DNA from: an uncultured Roseiflexaceae bacterium
Lineage (GTDB): Bacteria > Chloroflexota > Chloroflexia > Chloroflexales > Roseiflexaceae
Assembly (NCBI GenBank): GCA_937988885.1
Contig: CALKHR010000109.1
Span: 77,419-141,418 of the forward strand
Direction: 5' to 3'
Length of the DNA: 64,000 nt
The translations under genes and the position numbers were made by a program. Shown piece after piece: positions 59,360 to 64,000 of this stretch; position 1 is the first letter of the stretch, and each line of letters starts with the position of its first letter. The notes below the pieces were generated by a model. It saw only the letters and a program-made list of their open reading frames with translations. It did not search any database and was not told the origin of the DNA.

Positions 59360-59360
59360 T
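59352..59360 (+). promoter_or_regulatory. Extended -10 promoter of hydroxyacid dehydrogenase gene
   Basis: TGCTATAAT overlaps the stop of the HD gene, 58 nt upstream of the ATG at 59419. No clear -35 hexamer is seen. Confidence 0.6.
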
Positions 59361-59418
59361 CACCGCACCTTCCAGCAGGATAGTTCGTATTGTCCCCACG
59401 AGAGCGAGGAGAACCACA

Positions 59419-60363
59419 ATGACGTATTGTGTGCTGGCAGATCAGCCGCTCCCCGAGGAGTTGAACGCATTATTGGCCGATTACGAGGTGCTCATCTGGT
59501 CGAGCGACCCGAATGAGTTAAACGAACAGCTTTCCCGAGCCGAAGCGCTGTACACCTATGGACATATGCTGGTTGATGGAGCGCTGATGGATCGCATGCC
59601 GAAGTTGCGGGTGATCAGCAACTTCGGAGTAGGCGTGGATCATATCGATTTGGCTGCGGCGCGCGAACGGGGCATTCCGGTGGGCAATACGCCCGGTGTG
59701 CTGGATGGCGCCACAGCTGATCAGACATTCGCGCTGCTGCTGGCGGTGGCCCGTAAACTGGTGGTGGGCGATCGCTACGCCCGCAGCCCCGAGTTCGTGC
59801 ACTACGACCCCCGTGCGATCATGGGCTACGAGGTGCACGGCACGACAATCGGCATTGTGGGTATGGGCGCGATCGGGCGGCAGGTGGCGCGGCGCGCGCG
59901 GGGCTTCGATATGACGGTGCTGTACCACAACCGCAACCGCAATCTGGAGGCCGAACAGGCGTTGCCAGCGACCTATGCCACCCTGCCGGATCTGCTGCGC
60001 CAGGCCGATTTCGTGACGCTGAATATGCCGTTGACGAATGAGACGCGCAAGATGATCGGGCGTGATGAGATCGCGCTGATGAAGCCGACGGCGTTTTTGA
60101 TCAATGTGGCGCGCGGCGGTGTGATCGATCACGACGCGCTCACCGAGGCGCTGATCGAGGGGCGGATCGCGGGTGCGGCGCTCGATGTGACCGAGCCCGA
60201 GCCGCTGCCGCGCGATCATCCGCTGCTGAAGCTGGATAATGTGGTGATCGCGCCGCACTTGGGCAGCGCCACGTACCAGACACGTCTGCGCATGGCCGAG
60301 CTTTCGGTGGAGAATTTGCGGGCTGGCCTACGCGGCGAGGAGTTGGTGCATCGGATCGGGTAG
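59419..60363 (+). CDS. D-2-hydroxyacid dehydrogenase (glyoxylate/hydroxypyruvate reductase-like)
   Basis: A 314-aa NAD(P)-dependent D-2-hydroxyacid dehydrogenase. The nucleotide-binding loop is GIVGMGAIGRQVARRA, the catalytic Arg is in NVARGGVID, the Glu in DVTEPEP and the His in APHLGSAT. The N-terminus (LRVISNFGVGVDHID) fits the glyoxylate/hydroxypyruvate reductase group more than phosphoglycerate dehydrogenase, and no ACT domain follows. The residue after the second strand (YHNRNRN) suggests NADP preference; this is an inference. The ATG at 59419 has GAGGAG upstream. Confidence 0.9.
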   Translation: MTYCVLADQPLPEELNALLADYEVLIWSSDPNELNEQLSRAEALYTYGHMLVDGALMDRMPKLRVISNFGVGVDHIDLAAARERGIPVGNTPGVLDGATADQTFALLLAVARKLVVGDRYARSPEFVHYDPRAIMGYEVHGTTIGIVGMGAIGRQVARRARGFDMTVLYHNRNRNLEAEQALPATYATLPDLLRQADFVTLNMPLTNETRKMIGRDEIALMKPTAFLINVARGGVIDHDALTEALIEGRIAGAALDVTEPEPLPRDHPLLKLDNVVIAPHLGSATYQTRLRMAELSVENLRAGLRGEELVHRIG

Positions 60364-60486
60364 GTATGCCAAGTGGAGTAATCCACAATCCACAGATTGC
60401 ACAGATCAGAGTTTCTCGTGAATGATGTCGAGGCGCTGCTAAGCACCTCGACATCACGTTTTCAAACAGAGTTGAAGCGCGCTGCG

Positions 60487-61794
60487 CTAGGGGCGCGGCG
60501 AGTTGACGCCGAAGAGATCGGCGATCAACGTCTGCAGGCTATGCGCGAGGATGCCAAACGAGTAGTAGCGCTCGGCGAGGGCGTAGTTGCGATCGGCGAT
60601 CTCCTGAACGAGCGCGGGCTGTTCGAGGAATTGGCGCGTTTGGCGCACGCATTCATCGGTCACATAGCCATCGAACTCGATCACCTCGAAGCCTTTGGGC
60701 TTAATGTCGATCGAGTAGATCGAGTAGGCGTTCACCACAATCGGGCGACGGAAGTAGATCGCCTCAAGGAAGGCGTTGCCAAAGCCCTCGATCGCCGAGG
60801 GATACGTGACCAGATCGGCCTGACTGTAGGCATCGGCAAGCGTGAAGATCGGGCGACCAGTGATGGTTGTGCCGCGCTGTTCGTCGATCTGTTCCGCGAC
60901 GAAAATAGCATTGACGCCCAGCAATGCGGCGAAATCGCGGACACGCTGCTCGTAACTGTTGCCCTCGTCGCCGCTGGCGTGCGAGATCACGAGGCGCGCC
61001 TTGATGCCAAGCAATTCCAGCCGATGCATCAACTCGATGGCGTGCTCGATGCCTTTGCGCTGCACCACACGTGTCGGCTGCAAAATAAAATACTCATCGG
61101 GGGCGATGCCAAGCTCCTCGCGCAACGTGCAGGCGTAAGAATCCGGCGGCGGCGGCGGATTGGCGAAGTCCATCACATTGGGGATCAGCATCGCGGCGAC
61201 ACCCGTGCGCGTGCCGAGCTGATGCCGCCCCGACGAGTTGATCACCACATGGCGCACTGTGGGGAAGGTGCATGGGAACGCCATGTTCAGGTAATCCCAC
61301 ACGCAGTTGGTGAGGAAGCGCTTCCGCTCCCAGAAGAAATCGTGATGGTGCGCGATGGTGGGAATGCCCATCTCGCCGATCAGTTCGGTGAGGGCGATGC
61401 CGAGCGGAATGTTCATCGGGATGGCGAGCGCGTTCTGCACCACGAGCAGTTCGATCTGGAAATCGTTCAGAAAGGCGTAGAGTTGTTCTTTGAGGCGAGC
61501 GGTTAATCGATGAATGCTCGTCGTGATCGCAGGTGGACGTTGTGGCAGGTGAAAGGCGGCCTCCTGGATCGGCGCAATTTCGGGATGTTCCCAAAATGCT
61601 TCAGGAGCGAGACGGCTGCGTTCGGGCGGCGTGTCGAGTTTCCCGGCGAAGTAGAAGCAGTGGTGGCCGAGTTTCTCGAGCACTTTGACCCATTTGCTTG
61701 TCTCGAGCGATACGCCATCGGTACCAGCAAAACGAGTGGATACGAAGCCGATCCGTAGGCCAGTTGGTGTTTGGGTTTGTCGTCGATCAGGCAT
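60487..61794 (-). CDS. Glycosyltransferase family 4-like protein
   Basis: A 435-aa GT-B fold glycosyltransferase. The N-terminal half has GLRIGFVSTRFAGTDGVS; the C-terminal nucleotide-sugar domain has QPTRVVQRKGIEHAIEL and the donor-binding YPSAIEGFGNAFLEAIY with the conserved Glu pair. Acceptor and sugar are unknown. A His-rich stretch (IAHHHDFFWERKR) is a notable feature of the acceptor half. The ATG at 61794 has AGGAGG upstream, which rejects the in-frame start at 61848 overlapping the carboxylase gene. It follows the carboxylase gene in the same direction. Confidence 0.9.
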   Translation of the reverse strand: MPDRRQTQTPTGLRIGFVSTRFAGTDGVSLETSKWVKVLEKLGHHCFYFAGKLDTPPERSRLAPEAFWEHPEIAPIQEAAFHLPQRPPAITTSIHRLTARLKEQLYAFLNDFQIELLVVQNALAIPMNIPLGIALTELIGEMGIPTIAHHHDFFWERKRFLTNCVWDYLNMAFPCTFPTVRHVVINSSGRHQLGTRTGVAAMLIPNVMDFANPPPPPDSYACTLREELGIAPDEYFILQPTRVVQRKGIEHAIELMHRLELLGIKARLVISHASGDEGNSYEQRVRDFAALLGVNAIFVAEQIDEQRGTTITGRPIFTLADAYSQADLVTYPSAIEGFGNAFLEAIYFRRPIVVNAYSIYSIDIKPKGFEVIEFDGYVTDECVRQTRQFLEQPALVQEIADRNYALAERYYSFGILAHSLQTLIADLFGVNSPRP

Positions 61795-61844
61795 ACAACC
61801 TCCTAATGCAAAGAGAGGAGGATACAGCACGCGGCGGGCCATGA

Positions 61845-63449
61845 TCACATGCGGAACACACCAAATTGCGGGCTACCGATTGGGGCGTTGGCGGCGGCTG
61901 CCAAGCCAAGCGCGAGAACCATGCGCGTGTCAACGGGATCGATGATTCCGTCGTCCCACAGACGCGCCGAGGAGTAGAACGGGTGACCTTCGCGCTCGTA
62001 GGTTTCGAGGATTGGCGCTGTGAACGCTTCGCGTTCTTCGGGGGAGAGATCGGCCCCCCGTGCGGCCAGCGCGTCGAGTCGCACGGTGAGCAGCACATTG
62101 GCGGCTTGAGTGCCACCCATCACGGATATTCGGGCATTCGGCCACATCCACAGTTGGCGCGGGCCGAAGGCTCGGCCACACATCGCGTAGTTGCCCGCGC
62201 CGAACGAGCCGCCGATCACCACGGTGAACTTGGGCACTTGCGCGTTCGCCACGGCCATCACCATTTTCGCGCCATCCTTGGCGATGCCACGATTCTCGTA
62301 TTCGCGACCGACCATAAAGCCGGTGATGTTCTGCAAAAACAGCAGCGGAATGCCTCGCGCACAGCAAAGCTCGATGAAGTGCGCCCCTTTGAGGGCGCTC
62401 TCGGAGAATAACACGCCGTTATTGGCGAGTATGCCGATCGGCAGACCCATAATGTGGGCGAAGCCGCACACAAGCGTCTCGCCGTAACGGGCTTTGAATT
62501 CGTGCAGGCGGCTGCCATCGACGATGCGGGCGATGATCTCGCGCACATCGTAGCTTTTGCGCGGATCAGTGGGGATGATTCCGTAGATCTCGCGCGGGTC
62601 GTAGCGGGGCGCTTCGGGAGTGGCGAGCTGCCAGGGTTGGCGCTTGGGTCGGTTGAGGTTCGCCACGATGTCGCGCACAATTGCGAGGGCGTGCAGGTCG
62701 TTCTCGGCGTAGTGGTCGGCAACGCCCGAGAGGCGCGTATGTACATCGGCACCGCCCAAATCTTCGGCGCTCACCTCTTCGCCGGTGGCGGCCTTCACCA
62801 AGGGCGGGCCACCCAAGAAGATCGTGCCCGTGCCCTTCACGATCACCACTTCGTCGCTCATGGCGGGCACGTAGGCGCCACCCGCTGTGCAGGAGCCCAT
62901 CACGGCGGCGATCTGCGGGATGCCCTGCGCAGACATCTGGGCTTGGTTGTAGAAGATGCGCCCGAAATGATCGCGGTCTGGAAATACATCGGCTTGTAGC
63001 GGCAAAAACGCGCCGCCGCTATCGACGAGGTAGATGCAGGGCAAATGGTTCTGCTGGGCGATCTCTTGGGCGCGCAGGTGCTTTTTGACGGTGAGCGGGT
63101 AGTAGGTGCCGCCCTTGACGGTGGCGTCGTTGGCCACGATCATCACTTCTTGGCCGGAGACGCGCCCGATCCCGGTGACGATCCCCGCTGCGGGCACATC
63201 GTCGTCGTAGACGCCGTAGGCGGCCAGCGCGCCGATTTCGAGGAAGGGCGTGTCGGGGTCGAGCAGGTGCGCAATGCGGTCGCGCACAAAGAGTTTGCCA
63301 CGGGCTTCGTGCTTGGCGCGAGCAGCCACGCCGCCCTGTTTGATGGTGGTCAGTAATTCGCGCAGCGCTTCGACGTGTTGAGCGTAGGCTTCGGCGTTGG
63401 AGCGGAAGTCGGCGCTGGAGGTGTCGATACCTGTTTGCAACGTTGCCAC
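61845..63449 (-). CDS. Acyl-CoA carboxylase carboxyltransferase (methylcrotonyl-CoA carboxylase beta-like)
   Basis: A 534-aa biotin-dependent carboxyltransferase subunit, most like the beta subunit of methylcrotonyl-CoA carboxylase (leucine breakdown); geranyl- or propionyl-CoA carboxylase is the alternative. Seen: RDRIAHLLDPDTPFLEIG, VDSGGAFLPLQ, MGSCTAGGAYVPAMSDE, GLPIGILANNG and GGSFGAGNYAMCGRA. The GTG start 63449 has GAGGG upstream. The biotin carboxylase/carrier alpha subunit is not in the window. With HMG-CoA lyase and the acyl-CoA dehydrogenase it could supply three leucine-degradation steps, although the genes are not contiguous. Confidence 0.93.
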   Translation of the reverse strand: MATLQTGIDTSSADFRSNAEAYAQHVEALRELLTTIKQGGVAARAKHEARGKLFVRDRIAHLLDPDTPFLEIGALAAYGVYDDDVPAAGIVTGIGRVSGQEVMIVANDATVKGGTYYPLTVKKHLRAQEIAQQNHLPCIYLVDSGGAFLPLQADVFPDRDHFGRIFYNQAQMSAQGIPQIAAVMGSCTAGGAYVPAMSDEVVIVKGTGTIFLGGPPLVKAATGEEVSAEDLGGADVHTRLSGVADHYAENDLHALAIVRDIVANLNRPKRQPWQLATPEAPRYDPREIYGIIPTDPRKSYDVREIIARIVDGSRLHEFKARYGETLVCGFAHIMGLPIGILANNGVLFSESALKGAHFIELCCARGIPLLFLQNITGFMVGREYENRGIAKDGAKMVMAVANAQVPKFTVVIGGSFGAGNYAMCGRAFGPRQLWMWPNARISVMGGTQAANVLLTVRLDALAARGADLSPEEREAFTAPILETYEREGHPFYSSARLWDDGIIDPVDTRMVLALGLAAAANAPIGSPQFGVFRM

Positions 63450-63521
63450 AGACCCTCACTTCTGCAACATGTACCTCATCCGCAGTGACGGGTAGTACTA
63501 CAGTTGTTAATTGATTGTGCG

Positions 63522-64000
63522 CTATTTTTGGATAAAAGGCAAGTAAAACGGTTGACGCACGATACTGCCGGGCGCGGGCGGCACCACCACCAGCGTGATC
63601 GAGCTGGCCGGGAAGGTCGCGGTGAAGCCGCTGGCTGAGATTGGCTGATCGGCTTGCTTCACGATTTGGTCCAGGTTGGCGCTGCTGTAGCGATACACCT
63701 GCGCGCTGCTGGCTGGCGTGAATCCGCTCAGATTGACGTTGCTGGTGAGCGAATCGGCGGTCTTGTTGATGATCACGAGCGTGAGGCTGTCGTCGCTGGT
63801 GCGGGTGGCGGCGAAGATCGATAGGTCGTTCGGATTGGCGCTGTTGGCCTGCACGCTGGTGTCGCCGAACATACTGCCGTTGCCGTCGTAGTTGCGGTAG
63901 ATGCGAAAAGCGAACGCGCCGGGCTGATTCGGCTTTGGCGGTGCCCAGAGTGTAGCGAGATCAAGACCTTCGCGCCCGAAGATGCCGAGCACTTCGGCTT
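63522..64000 (-). CDS. C-terminus of GH44-like secreted glycoside hydrolase (5' end outside window)
   Basis: The last ~159 residues of a protein that begins beyond the right edge. EVLGIFGREGLDLATLW followed by AFRIYRNYDG and VIINKTADSLTSNVNL resembles the end of the catalytic domain and the C-terminal beta domain of GH44 endoglucanase/mannanase proteins; the catalytic residues are not in view. The protein ends in FYLPFIQK, like the metalloprotease end VYAPFISR. It lies upstream of the carboxylase gene in the same direction, 72 nt away, but unrelated in function. A polysaccharide-degrading, secreted role is inferred. Confidence 0.7.
   Translation of the reverse strand, partial: AEVLGIFGREGLDLATLWAPPKPNQPGAFAFRIYRNYDGNGSMFGDTSVQANSANPNDLSIFAATRTSDDSLTLVIINKTADSLTSNVNLSGFTPASSAQVYRYSSANLDQIVKQADQPISASGFTATFPASSITLVVVPPAPGSIVRQPFYLPFIQK

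Overview
The window reads as a chromosomal segment of a filamentous Chloroflexota bacterium (Chloroflexales/Herpetosiphonales-like). This is inferred from gene content: an archaeal-type mevalonate locus (HMG-CoA reductase, HMG-CoA synthase, thiolase-like protein, DUF35 protein), a GH44-type secreted protein, a long MalT-like LuxR regulator, a cyclase/AAA/TPR signalling giant and a FAAL-PKS-NRPS megasynthase. No rRNA, tRNA, CRISPR array, insertion sequence or phage gene was found.

Layout. (1) 1-12585, minus strand: one uninterrupted frame of at least 3,934 codons encodes FAAL-ACP-KS-AT-KR-ACP-C-A-PCP-C followed by a domain that resembles cyanobacterial acyl-ACP reductase (AAR). It runs off the left edge. 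A GNAT acetyltransferase and a small membrane protein lie just upstream in the same direction. (2) 12674-13473: a 4-TM membrane protein overlapping a cupredoxin lipoprotein. (3) 13754-17480: three copies of a ~272-bp hairpin repeat bracket a MalT-like regulator. (4) 17547-22089: a sAC-like dual cyclase/AAA/TPR protein coupled to a 72-aa Os1348-type NHLP (RiPP leader-like) peptide gene, with a clear terminator. (5) 22309-25847: NERD protein and UvrB. (6) 25963-35291: a MoxR/DUF58/vWA membrane-complex cluster with a Gln-rich membrane protein and a zinc-ribbon protein. (7) 35486-46624: YgfZ, acyl-CoA dehydrogenase, RuvA, a membrane-anchored protein, HAD hydrolase, a secreted PD40 protein and a heterodimeric ABC exporter. 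(8) 46775-49922: acylphosphatase, a secreted metalloprotease and a lipoprotein. (9) 50140-54287: the mevalonate-entry operon. (10) 54383-57707: LexA and a sensor kinase/response regulator pair. (11) 57780-64000: HMG-CoA lyase, an HD hydrolase, a 2-hydroxyacid dehydrogenase, a glycosyltransferase, a methylcrotonyl-CoA carboxylase beta-like subunit and the C-terminus of a GH44-like secreted enzyme.

Most notable points. The megasynthase ends in an AAR-like reductase, and its A domain lacks the usual substrate-binding Asp. The thiolase and DUF35 proteins of the mevalonate operon have both lost their diagnostic catalytic or zinc residues, while HMG-CoA synthase keeps its own. An NHLP peptide is translationally coupled to a cyclase/AAA/TPR protein. 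One repeat hairpin is inverted between copies. Two unrelated secreted proteins end in the same short tail. LexA-type boxes sit in the lexA promoter and upstream of uvrB. All family calls rest on motifs read by eye; no database search was possible.
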